From assembly GCA_019916065.1 (NCBI GenBank), contig CM034234.1:5678342-5742341 (forward strand): DNA of 64,000 bases, written 5' to 3'. The DNA is from Vitellaria paradoxa (taxonomy: Eukaryota > Streptophyta > Magnoliopsida > Ericales > Sapotaceae). Positions 49,962-61,420 of this stretch are shown piece by piece; within the stretch, counting starts at the first letter, position 1, and each line of letters opens with the position of its first letter. A program made the translations under genes and the position numbers. The notes beneath the pieces were generated by a model. The model made no database searches, was not told the DNA's origin, and saw only the letters and a list, made by a program, of their open reading frames with translations.

Positions 49962-51712
49962 TTCTGTTTCCATATTTATTCTGAAAATAAGTTGCTTAAA
50001 AAAAAGGAAATTTAATTATAATTATAAACTGAATATCTTTATTTAGAGATTTATAGAGATTTTTAAAATTTTTTCTCAAACCAAACAACCCCATAATTAG
50101 CAATTACCATCACAGGGCCTGGGGATTGAAAAAATAATTTTGTCTATTCAGACGGTAAAAATAATTTAGGCACCCGTTTGGTTTGACTTTTTTTTTAACT
50201 TTTTCATTTTATATCATTCTTTTAACTAAAATTTATTTTTTTTTTTGTTTGGTATTTTTTTAATCATGTTATTTTAATATTTTAAACATTTTTTTCATCT
50301 ATACATGATTTTTCTTATTTTTAAATATTTTTTCAATATAAATAATATGTCTAAAAATTATCAGATAAAAAAATAATACGTTTTAATCTGGGAAAAAAAA
50401 TAAAAACTACCCCAACTCTTTGATTTTGAGCAAAAAGTCATGGTTAATCATGTTCAACTGTAAGCCGATCAGAGAATAAAAATTGTCTTCAGAATTACTG
50501 GAGAGTTTATTCGGTAGTTAATTTGAGAGTCCCATAAATTAGTCAAGGTGTGCGTAAGTTGACCCAACCAAATAAAATAAAAATTGTCAAGTCATGATGT
50601 AACAAATCTTTTAAGATAAAATATTGAATATTATTTTTATAGAATGTTTATATTAGAATATGCTTAGGGAGAGGATTTGGTGCCAAAAAAATAAAAAATA
50701 AATAAATAAAGTAATATAAAATTTTATATGTTTTTATTTAAATAGATCTAAAAATGTAATAAAATAAAATATATTTATCAATTAATTATTTTTTAAATTA
50801 ATTAAATTTTTATTTTTCAAATTTTATGCGTTATACTTTTTATTTTCTATTACCCACCGAACATGAGAAATTATTTTAAATCCCCATAATTTTTTTTTGG
50901 ACAAATTCTTAATTCAGTAATCACTCACAAAGAGGCCATCTCGTTTTGTTTTAAATTTCTTGCTAAAAATTCTAATTACATGATATTACAAATTTAACAA
51001 GAATTTAGAAGGAAATCTAAGATAAAGAAGTTTTACACCAAGTTTAGGTTAATTTTAATTTTTACCCTTGTATTATTTTATTAAAAGAAATGTTATCAAT
51101 CCACAAATAATTTGTGAATCTTTTAAAAAAATGGTGGGAAAATGAAATTAATTGGTCGGTAAATTTTTGTTTTTAGGAAAAAAATTTTAATAATGACGTA
51201 GGCTAGAGGGTTAGTTGAGTTTTGGGATGCAAGAAAGTTAGTTGGGCATGCAAATATGACGTAGGGGCTGGTGTCCTCCTGGCTCCTGCTACCAGGCGGC
51301 TTCGGACTGGCAGTTGGGGAAGGACCAGCTGTTACGTGGGGGCTAAAATTTCTGTTGGGACCGCGGACCCAGAACTTTTAATAAATGGGTCGAAAATTGT
51401 TAGTAGGCAATTGATTGGTAGAAAGAAAAAAAAAATAATATATATATATATATATATAGTAAAATTAATTTTTTTAAAGTAATTATATAATGTCATAAAA
51501 TTATGAGAATAATTTTGAAAATTTTGAAAATTACTTTAATTTGAATAGTACATTGTTTTGCTCTTGAATATATGTGATACTATCAAAATTGGACATGAGA
51601 GGGAGAGTGTGGAAGATATAAACAAGGGTAATCTCTTCAATTGAATAATTTTTTTTTTTTTTTCTAAATAGAACTTGATTCTTGACAAAATAATATCAAA
51701 GTAGTTCAACCC

Positions 51713-51816
51713 AAATTCAATGTCATGCGAAAGCACTTAAGGATAGGAGTAGAAAGAGTAAACCAAATTCGATGTCATGCCAAAGTATTCAAAGATAAGA
51801 GTAAAAAAAGTAAACC
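51713..51816. repeat. Two-copy 52-base tandem duplication
   Basis: Units 51713-51764 and 51765-51816 share AAATTC(A/G)ATGTCATGC at the start and AGAGTA(G/A)AAA(G/A)AGTAAACC at the end, with about eight differences. Confidence 0.75.
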
Positions 51817-52004
51817 AAACAGTGATAAAAATGTCACATATTAGAGTACATGGTGTGTGATATTTTGATATCAAATAAGGAAGAATATTGAGCCATGTAA
51901 ACATCTGTAATAAAGTACTATAAAAATTTTTGTACAATTTAATTTTTTAATCAAAAAATTGAATTAATGATTTATAGGACTAAACTAACTCAACTCAATT
52001 TTAA

Positions 52005-53690
52005 TTGAGTTGGTTTTTTTAAGGAATCAAGAAAACATTGCATTCCAAATATTAATCCTTACTTAATACATATTGAGCCTGTTCATGAGTTTCTTTAACC
52101 ATAGGTCTTGCAACTTTCCTAACACAACAATAATTAAAACAAACAAGACAATTATACAAATCAGTAAAGACACTTTAACTTCCCAAGGACATGTCAACAT
52201 ATTATGTAAATATTTAATAACTAAAAAACAATCATCAGTATAGTAACCTTCCTGTAATTCAAAGCTTTAACACATGACAACACTCTATGGCATGCTATTG
52301 CTTACGTCATTAATGCTGAAGATGCATTGACCAATTCTCCCCTTGCACAAAGAACATTTCCACTATCATCTTTAATTATCCATGCGGCTGATGCTTTACT
52401 TGTCCTCGGTTTCCATGCTCCATCAGTCATTAGGATTAACTCGTATAGCAACTCTAGAATTCTTGCAGCATTAACCATAATCACCTCTTCTCTAGCCCGA
52501 TAAGAACGACACCTATCCTCGAAGTTGTCTTCTCTTTGCTTTGTTCCTGCGTCACGAACATGAGACATTTCTAGCATTTTGTAATGAAAATTTGCCATTA
52601 AAATAATAGATGATGGATCTTTTCTTTCATTGCCCAACGTAACTTCATTTCTCGCTATCCACAATGCCCATAAATGGGCTATAATTTTGTTAGTCAAATC
52701 TCCTCTACCTTCCTCCCTTAGCATTCGCCTTAGCCATTATAAAAGTTGTACTTGATCAAGCCTCGTTGTTTTAATTCCCAAATTGGACCCAAACCATACA
52801 GCTCTTGCTACTTCACATTGAAATAAGACATGACTCTGAATTTCTATCTTATTGCCACACATCTAGCAGCAACCATTTATTGCTAGCCCCTTCTTTAAAA
52901 ATCCTTTAATGAGAGGACCTTTCCACTTCCAAAGTTTTCGCCAAACATCATCCACTACCTCGCTATAAACTGCACCCACCTGAGCGATCATGTTTGTCAC
53001 GCCTTTCATCCCTCCCAGTAGGTTGTAATAATAGGCCGACTTAATCAAAAAGCTCCCATCTTTTATCCTCCTCCATAGCCACTCATTCTTATAGAACTCA
53101 AGAGGTACATAAATCCTTAAAATCTCCCTCACTGTAGCTTCCGGAAAAAAACACTTCGATAAAGGTTCTCGCCAATACCTTTTCTCAAATTTATAAAAAT
53201 CTACAACTTTACACGACAATCCATGAACATCAATATTTCTCACCACATATAGATTGTCAACCTTCGGTATCCATTGCCATTTAAAAGCATCAATATCAAG
53301 CTCTGAGCCAACTTGATAGAACATCCTTTTTTTCACCAACTCCCTTCCCTAAGGTATACTTTTTCCACCTCCAAGATGCATGCTGTGATTATTTGGCACA
53401 TGAAAACTCTTTATTCTGGCAATATTTTGCTCTAAAAAACCTCGATATTAAACAATCTGGTTTTGTGTGAATCATCCAAGCCACCTTTGCTAACAAAACT
53501 TGATTAAAGTGCTCTAAATCTCTAAAAGCCAAACCACCTTCTCCAATTGGTTTACACATATCCTTCCATTTCCACCAACAAATCTTTTTATGGTTTTTCC
53601 TTTTCCATAGAAAAGATACCATTTCCTTTCTTATATTGTCAATCACTTTCCTTAAAACTTTGAATACTGACATAATATAGATAGGAATAT
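52005..53690 (-). mobile_element. L1 LINE remnant, longer relative of the 33.6 kb copy
   Basis: Minus-strand frames give, in order: a late reverse-transcriptase block (KEMVSFLWKRKNHKKICWWK, GEGGLAFRDLEHFNQVLLAK), a zf-RVT block (WRKLWKWKGP; SHVLFQCEVARAVWFG), and an RNase H tail (KASAAWIIKDDSGNVLCARG). The last 700 bases are clearly the same family as the fragment at 33576-34553. Relative to that copy, about 50 bases are missing after WKWKGP. Several stops break the frame. A T-run near 52014 may be the tail. No target duplication was found. Confidence 0.8.
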
Positions 53691-54205
53691 AGTAGAACTG
53701 ATCAGTTTGGGTCTTGTAAAAAATTATGCCAATTCAGATATTGATATCAAAATTATCAAATTGACTATTCTTAGATCAAAAATCAAAATGAGTTTCTAAT
53801 AAACCAAACAAACCCAAATTAACAATTTAGTTCTTTTTTAAGTCTTGATATTTTGATCATCGTTAGTCGGGTTGTTATTTGTGCTCACTACTTGAAATAT
53901 TTTGAGAATATATATTAAAATTTGTAAAAGTAAAAAATAAAAATAAAAACAAAACAGTGATTGTTATGTATATATATATTTTTTGAGGAACTACTTAAAT
54001 ATATATTTAATTTTTGAATAAAGTATACTTTGATTTTTTTTTTACTTTACTCTCAATTTTATTTGAGTCTTAAATACTTTTTAAATCGTTACATTTTACC
54101 TTTTATACTTTTAAATCGTCCCATTTTTTCCTCTTCCATCAAATCTACTAAATTTTTGTGGTGATTTAAAACATATCCATAATATTAATAAAATTATATT
54201 TCAGT

Positions 54206-54385
54206 GCCCCTTGAAGTTAGTCTGAATGACTCGTGGATATGCACCCCACAAAGACTGAACATGTTCGAATCCTAACTTAAGCGGAATGTGCGTGATGGAC
54301 AGCATACATCTCCCCAGTTTATTTATCGGTTATGTGATTCATTGAGGGCTGTAATAAACTAGTGTAAGTTCCAAGTTACCAAAAA
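54206..54385 (+). mobile_element. tRNA-derived SINE with 15-base target duplication
   Basis: The element is flanked by AAATTATATTTCAGT on both sides (54191-54205 and 54386-54400). It has a clear B box, TGTTCGAATCCT, a weak A-box region (TTAGTCTGAATGACTCGTGG) about 45 bases earlier, and a short A tail running into the right duplication. Confidence 0.8.
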
Positions 54386-54757
54386 AAATTATATTTCAGT
54401 AATTATCCTTCAATAAATAACACAAAATCTCTTGATTTCAAATCCTTCCATACAAACGCAACTTATTTACCGGACAAACAAGCCACACAATTACAAGGTA
54501 GTTCTCATCAAATTACCCCAAAAAAAAAGGTAGTTCTCATCACACAGGTCAACCTTTTCTTACGGGCAACAGCATCCTCAGAAAGGGAACTCTATTACAA
54601 TTCAGAGCGATACGACACTCAGAGTTAGAAGTCCTTGACAAAGTGAAGATCTGAAATCTCGAATGACTAAGTGCAGAATACTCTTTAATTCCATTCGTAG
54701 AACAGAACTCGCATGCACATGCTTTATCCAACAAGAGAGAACGAGAAGTACAAACCA

Positions 54758-54894
54758 TCAGCTATCTACAGCGCTGCTTGAGCTTTCATGCTCAGACTGC
54801 CGCACAAATTGCCCACGTACAAGTGGCCGCTATTCTCCTAGTCTCTTTCTGCTTTGGTTTCGGACCTAAAACAAAAAAGAAAAAGAAAAGGGGG

Positions 54895-54925
<31 letters not shown>

Positions 54926-57900
54926 CATCACTGGCCACATTTCCTTGATTGAAGCTTATTTGTCAGTCAAATGACTTAAAACCATTGATAAATTAAACAC
55001 AAAAAAGGACCTCTGAAGTACCAGAATTAACAGGAATTAGAGAAAAATCTAGGGCAACGAGAAGAAAAAATAGAACGATATAGAAGATGTCTCAATTCAT
55101 ATACACTGGCTTGGCCAATTTGGTCCAACACAACAAAAGTCATCTAAAGGTGGGTTTGTAATTGCTTGTAGCATCCATTGATCCTTTCCTATTGTAAAAG
55201 GTGGGATCCTTTCTAAGCTGTCACAAACCATTATGCAACTAAGTAAATCAGACTGTAAATCAACGTGCATCTAAAGATAGAGAGGAGCCAAACAATGACA
55301 AACTAAATGAACACAAGTGAACATGGATTATTTTCCTCTTTGAATTAGCTATACTTAGCATTGGCACAATAATAACAAAAATTACCTTCTTTTGGAAGCA
55401 TCGTTCCTTCCTCTTCTGACAAAACTTGGTCAACGCAACTTCTCGCTGGGTAAGTTTGTTTTGATTTGTTTTGTTTCCACTACCATCACCACTTCGCTTT
55501 TTCCACCTAAATCACTAACACTTCCAATGTTCATCCCTTTAGCATTTGCGGCGGTGCTGCTTCCATTCTGCCCATTGCTACCATGGTTACTCCCTGAGGC
55601 ACTTCTGTTCAAACTGTAAATTCCAGTTTTACCTCCAATGGGGCCACTTAATACATTTGATGACCCACAAGGCGGAGCATCTACGGCCAATTTATCATTC
55701 CAATCATCATGATTACATGGTGGCTGTTTTTGTTCCTTTTCGAACTGATTGTAATGCGGATGAAGATGCTGCATTGGGAGATCCTGGTGTGAGCCTCTTG
55801 GTGGAGCTAGCACCACTGTAGTAGCCCTATCATTGGCCTTAACTAATATGGTTTGCTGAGAGGTGCATATGGGTTCAATTTTCAAAGGTTTAAAAGTAGA
55901 TAAGCAAAAACCATTTGGCTTGGAAACATCATTGTTAGCACTGGAGGCCATATCTATGTTGTTATTGCTTATAAACCCATATGAGCACTGATAGCAAGGT
56001 CGACTACTGCACACTAGTTCTTTCTTCATTTCATCAAGGCAATGATCAAGTAGATAACCACTGCCAGTGTTCTCATTAGGAGCTCTAGAAGTATTCAAGG
56101 CTGTATTGTACCTGCAAAGCAGAGGAGAAACATGATTATATGTCAGCTGACTCTGTTTTAGGATGTCATCGGAAAACTAGATAACACTGTTAAGGACACA
56201 TTAACTCAAAATTATTGAGAAACAGAAGGTTTTCATTTCTAGCACCTTCAGTTTTTATCATACCTTGAGAACGCTGAAAGCTCTGAGTATTTCAAAACAT
56301 TGCACTTGTCTTTTATTATATTTCCAGTGTCTCTGATCTCAGTAAGACTCTTTAAACCGGGCTCAATGGTTGGAAGTCTTTCAGAATCACTATCCTTGGT
56401 TTCACAGTCCTTAGCAAGTCCTTTTGGAGCCTTGATTCCTCTGCTGCCAGTCTGAGGATAAGATGCATTGGTATTACCAACTTTATATTTAGTTGATGGG
56501 TTCTTAACATTACGGTCTATGTCCCTTTTCTCTATTTTTTTAGTAAACGGATTCGAGTTTATGTCAGAGAGAGTTTTCTGTTTTCCGCCAATGAGTTTGG
56601 CCGGAACTTCAATTGGTAATTCAGGATGAAAATCTTGATGTCCAGGACTGCCTACAACCAATTCTTTGCCCCTTGCCGCATCATCTGACCAAAAAAAAAA
56701 AAAAAAGAATCAAAAAAACATTCCATGGATTTCACTCTAGAAAATGGACGAAATTTTGAGAAAGAAATAGAACAAAACAGAGGGATGCAGACAAACATAA
56801 CCCCCGCAGTTGGCCTGGTGGAAAAGGTGTTACTTATAGCTCTCAACCGCCAGGGTTCAAACCTATGCATAGTTTGTGAGTTATTGCACTGGTCCGATGG
56901 GTTTATCCAGTTACACCCGAAGGGTAGTGACAAAAGGATTTCAACCCCCCCCCCCCCCCCCAAAAAAAAAAAAATTGATGCCAACACCAATTGCATCTAT
57001 GGAGATATTTATGGATACCAAGGTGTTCCCCTAGTTCTTGGCACTCCCTTGTTGCGGTCATGGGCACACATTTTTTGCCAAAAGCTATTACATTTGGACG
57101 AATAACTTGGGCACAAGTGCTGTCTGGACACTTGGTTATTTGATCCAATGGAGACACTGCCTGGGGGCTGTCAACCTCTGCAGCTTGTTTTGTCCATGAG
57201 CTCTGCAAAATAAAAAATTATTAATATTTTAAGGAAAATGATAATGCCAGAGCAATTAATACTAATGCCAGATCATTCATTGCACCAATACGTGCATCAA
57301 TGATTTGCTCTAGCATTAACATTTCCCATAATTTAAATATGCAGTGCATACAGGCAGAAGTCCCAAGTCTTTGAAATGCAATTATTTCCTCAAGGTTTTA
57401 AGCTGGATCTAAAGATAGCCTGCTGATCCATAAGTGTTGTCTATTGAATTTGAATCATCAAAGATTGGACTAGAATTCCTTCCACTATTTGTGTGTCAGC
57501 ATGCGCATACCAGTGTTTGTGTGATGTCTGTTGTGGACCTATTAGTATATGTTAGGTTAGGTGCACAATATCATTGTTAATACCTCACATACTTAAGCAC
57601 GCGCATTCAAACACACACTGAAATTGATTACTAAAAAAAATTTAAATCCCTTATTATGTAAGATTACACGTAATGGATAAGAATATGCACCACTGACAGC
57701 TGAATATACTTCTTGTAAAAAAGCTGCTAGAATTGGGGATGATTCTTGCCTCCGTGGTGCTTGAAAACTACTTGGCAAGTGATATCCCCACCAAGTTAGT
57801 CAACAGCTGGCAAACACACCTCAGGTACAATATCAAAACCAGGAATCAAAAAGAATTAATATCTAAGCAACTAATAAATCATCTATCCTTCACACAATCC

Positions 57901-59429
57901 ACAAACACTGAAAAAGGAACCCGGGAGCCTATAACTGCTCTAGGATTATTAGTGCATTATAACGATTTTAACCTCAAAGCAATACAACAAAGTGTTATCC
58001 CAATTATTTGAAGTCAACAACGTTATCCTAATTCACCTTCCTGCTTTCTTGGGGGCGTTACCTTCAATTAACTACTCATTAAGATGTTGTTCCTAGCCTA
58101 AACCACTTTAACTTGAAGGTTGTGTTTGTATTTATGGATTTAAAATAAAGGGATTTGAGACTAATGAAAGAGTGAGTAGATTTCAACTTAAAATTGAAGG
58201 ATTGAAAATAACGTATAATGGTAGATTTAAGTGTATTTGTGATTTGCATGTAAAAGTTAGTTATTTGAAATTCTTAGCATCAATGGTTCAAATTGAATAA
58301 AAAAAAAAATAACAAAATAGTTCTCAAATTGTATAAAAAAAATAAATAAAACTCCTAAAATTTTCGTTGTCAAGGACAACCAAAATTAATGAACGACCAA
58401 ATATTTTTTTATAATTGATACAAAATGACCAAACATTATCTCGGAAACAACAGTTTGCTATTAATTAAAGGCATCACACGAACTTAGAAAAACAATATCA
58501 CCATCGCAGAAGCTAATAATTAATAATCTGTTTGAATAAAATAAAGCTTTAAAAAAGGCTAAGAGCAGTCTTCTCTCACGATGAAGAAACTAACAGAACA
58601 CTTACGCAAGATCTAGTGCATCATTCATTGAGGAATTGTAATACCTGTGCGCCACTCCCACTATCACTACCATCACCAATATTCAAACCAAAGCTCCCAT
58701 TGTAATCCCCATCATTGCTGCTGCTGTTGTCATATTTTTTACCACTTATTGACTCTACAGATTTTTGAGTTTGTGTACCACTTTCACTCCCACTACTGCA
58801 AGACTGAAAGAAGGATGAGAAATCAAATAGTGATGGGAAGATTTAAAAAAAAAAAAAAAATCAATGAAACTCAACTTGATGAGAACATAAGCTACAATTA
58901 TAAAAGCATTCTAGAACATATCATTAAAAATTTAAATTACGAAACTGCTTCACAACAGAAGATTTAAATCCAGGGAAAAATAAGTTTTAACAACTCACAC
59001 TGTGGCATCTTCTCCAGACATGCTGCCAAAGGTTTTTAAGCTCATTCTTTCGAATAGGCTTCACTAAAAAGTCAACTGCACCTTTTGATAAACACTTAAA
59101 TACTAATCCCATCGAGTCATGAGATGACATCACTGCACACAAATCTCATAAGATGATGTTGTTAAAAGGATTATCTTTGTAATTTGACTAATATCACACC
59201 TAAACTGACACACTTCAGTCTTTGGCGCAAGAACCATTAATGTGAGGGACGAAAGAAAACTACTTACTAATGACAGGTACATTCTTGCGTGTCTTGTGGC
59301 TCATAATCTTGCATAGAAGACCAATGCCTGATAAACAGGGCATGACTACCTCAGTCAAAACAAGATCAATATGATTGGCTAAATCTTTCAAAAGCTTCCA
59401 TGCTTGTAATCCATTAGCTGCTCTGATAA
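54758..59429 (-). CDS. PRR7: Pseudo-response regulator (PRR7/PRR3 clade), 5' exon absent and CCT domain disrupted
   Basis: Seven exons are recognisable: 59268-59429, 58999-59132, 58645-58803, 57019-57202, 56264-56684, 55386-56111 and 54758-54865. The first two give most of the receiver domain: [26 protein letters not shown] (Glu replaces the phospho-accepting Asp, as in all plant PRRs), [20 protein letters not shown]. Later exons carry [18 protein letters not shown] and [15 protein letters not shown], typical of PRR7/PRR37 clock repressors. The CCT domain (KRKERCFQK / QSRKRL / VRGQFVRQ) is split over the last two exons as in the family. It is out of frame after a small indel at about 55490-55506, so the upstream frame stops at 55430-55432. 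An in-frame TAG (54830-54832) also cuts the CCT frame. The N-terminal receiver exon is not found up to 64000. Either a CCT-less protein is made or this is a pseudogene. Confidence 0.8.
56795..56975 (+). mobile_element. tRNA-derived SINE in a PRR intron
   Basis: It has a good A box (CAGTTGGCCTGGTGG) and B box (AGGGTTCAAACC) 35-40 bases apart, and ends GGATTTCAAC followed by about 18 C and 13 A. It lies in the intron between exons 57019-57202 and 56264-56684, antisense to the host gene. No clear target duplication was seen. Confidence 0.65.
58109..58290. repeat. Second copy of the TerC-intron MITE-like repeat
   Basis: It starts AAGGTTGTGTTTGTATTTAT followed by GGATTTAAAAT, nearly the start of the repeat at 652. 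It shares AGTTAGTTATTTGAAAT internally. It lies in a PRR intron. Confidence 0.5.
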
Positions 59430-59861
59430 CTGCTAAGGACCAATTCAATGTTGGATAAGACAAAAAACAAAATGCAGCACACATTGCACGTAAATGTAAA
59501 TTTAACATCGTATATATTTAGACATCAAAAATAGTTCATGCATAAAAGAAGACTATAGAAGGACCTTGTATTCAGCTGAATCAAATAATTTAAACTGAAA
59601 ACGCAGTAGCAAAATGCTCACATGACACCAAGAGACACACATCAAGGAAAACAGTTGCACTTAATCATTGCCTCTTAATTGTGTTGATTGCGGTGTCACA
59701 AGGAGAATTTGAGGATTGAAATTAAGCATTCAAGAGATCTGTGCTCCCTGACATGTCCGTATTGGTTTAGAAAGGCATAAAAGTCATCTTTTCTCTTAAG
59801 CAAAAACAGTCATTTAAAACTCTGTTCGACTATAATCTTGCATGTATAGCACAGAGCCCCA

Positions 59862-60350
59862 TCAACTAAACACTAGCAGGGACTCCAACGAGCCACATGC
59901 AATGACCCATATAGTCCTCTTAGCTTCATCGTTGGTAAAGAAGACTGACATTTTGCCTATTGCAACAATCCGATCCAAGTTGCAAGTCATGGGTATAAAA
60001 TCAGGGGCAATGAACCCAAATGGAAACCCTTGGTTAGCCTTTCTGAGTGAGTTACCATTTTTGTCGCTTATGTGATATCTAAGTTTATCAAATGCAAACA
60101 ACCCTGTAAGCATGGGGACACCGGAACTCATGATTACTGTTTGATGGGACTGGCCACAAGCCAATCAAGATAGTTGCAATTGTGCATGGGGTTCTTATGC
60201 ACATAAGCTGGAGTAATGAACCTGATGATGCCCTTGGATAGCATGTTGGGTGAGTTCTTATGGTTGCTATTCCTTCACTCCCATCTTGGAGGAAGATTGT
60301 TGCCCTGGAAATAGTTCTCTTCCACCCAAAGACAAATAGCACATATGTGT
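59862..60350 (-). other. Unidentified gene remnant or ORF cluster
   Basis: Overlapping minus-strand frames stay open for 85-100 codons. The clearest piece reads DKLRYHISDKNGNSLRKANQ, GFPFGFIAPDFIPMTCNLDR, IVAIGKMSVFFTNDEAKRTI, WVIACGSLESLLVFS. It looks protein-like in composition, but I do not recognise the family and neighbouring frames need shifts to extend it. It lies upstream of the PRR exons, where the missing first exon would be expected, but is not similar to a receiver domain. Confidence 0.25.
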
Positions 60351-61149
60351 AAAGTACAATGTCTTTGCCTTGGTGCCAATGAGTTGGTTAAAAAAGGATT
60401 ATTTCACTTGTACTATGCATGCATTACCCCTGCATCTTAATTTGTGTGTTTGTGAGCAGGGACGGAGCCATTGAGAGCCAAGGTGTGCCGTCCGCCATAC
60501 CTGAAAATCAAGGGGGAAAAAAATTTTCCAACCCGATCCACCTCGAAAGTGGGTTCCCTTTTTATTGACCCAACTAGTTTTAACTTACATGAAAGGTTAT
60601 CTGAAGGAGGTTGACTTCACTGTATACAGTGAACCATTCCTATGTGCTTTTCGACGCTATCGTTTCGCAATCGCTAAATTTTTCTTTTAACTATTCGCTC
60701 GATTTCAAATCTAGGTACTTTCTTCCCCAATCGATTCAACAAATCTGGTTGCAGTCCTTTGATTTTTCAGTAATACAAACACTCACTCTCGCATTTGATT
60801 TGCAATTAATCCAATTTTTACAAGTATTGTTACCGTGTGTTGTTAGTTAGGGTTGTGTATTCATGCTGGCATTGCTTCGTGGTGATTTCCATGTTTATGG
60901 GCTTTGGTTGTCTGTTGCTTTTGCTAAGTTATGATGTCTTGGATACCCCTAAATTCCATTACTTTCACACCGCGCGTCAACAAAATTCTTCACCTAAGAT
61001 ATTAAAATTCATGGTGTCAAAAAGTAAGAGTAAAGAATTCTTAATTTTCCAACTATGCCATATAATCTTGACCACGCTTGACCTTTTCCCTATCAAATAG
61101 TAATATTTTACCATGATTGGTCTGAATTTGTTCTCTCTCTAGTTCATTG

Positions 61150-61413
61150 AAAAGTTAGGATATCAGATTGAGCAAAGCCAACAGGATATCTTCTCTCAAA
61201 CTTTATACCTTAAAACAATAGAGTTGGAAATCAAGGTATAATGGAAAAGGGTTAATTGATCTATATTAGACCATTAACCATGTATATATACTGATAAATA
61301 CCAACCGGCTGTCCAAAAATACATGATACGTTACCAATAATTAAGATCCTAATTGACAGCTAATTAACGATAAATATAGAAACAAAATAAGAAAGAAATC
61401 TCCTATTCTAACA
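61150..61413 (-). repeat. 3' LTR of the Copia element
   Basis: Read on the minus strand it begins TGTTAGAATAGG directly after the purine tract TTGAGGGGGAG (61414-61424). It contains TATATATACATGG and a CTCTATTG-type downstream part. The inner end was placed near TATCCTAAC, the inverse of the first bases, so that border is approximate. Confidence 0.6.
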
Positions 61414-61420
61414 CTCCCCC

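Larger units (their letters stand above)
45841..54757. other. Gene-free region between WRKY44 and PRR genes
   Basis: About 8.9 kb without a supported gene. It contains the WRKY44 upstream region, a probable solo LTR, a relative of the MITE-like repeat of the TerC intron (about 48040-48135), AT-rich DNA, a 52-base tandem duplication, an L1 copy and a SINE. A GC-richer spot at 51220-51400 contains an 86-codon ORF without recognisable domains. No 5' non-coding exon of WRKY44 could be proven. Confidence 0.55.

Noticed and set aside
51222..51482. 86-codon ORF in a GC-richer patch
   Set aside because: It runs into a microsatellite and has no recognisable domain.
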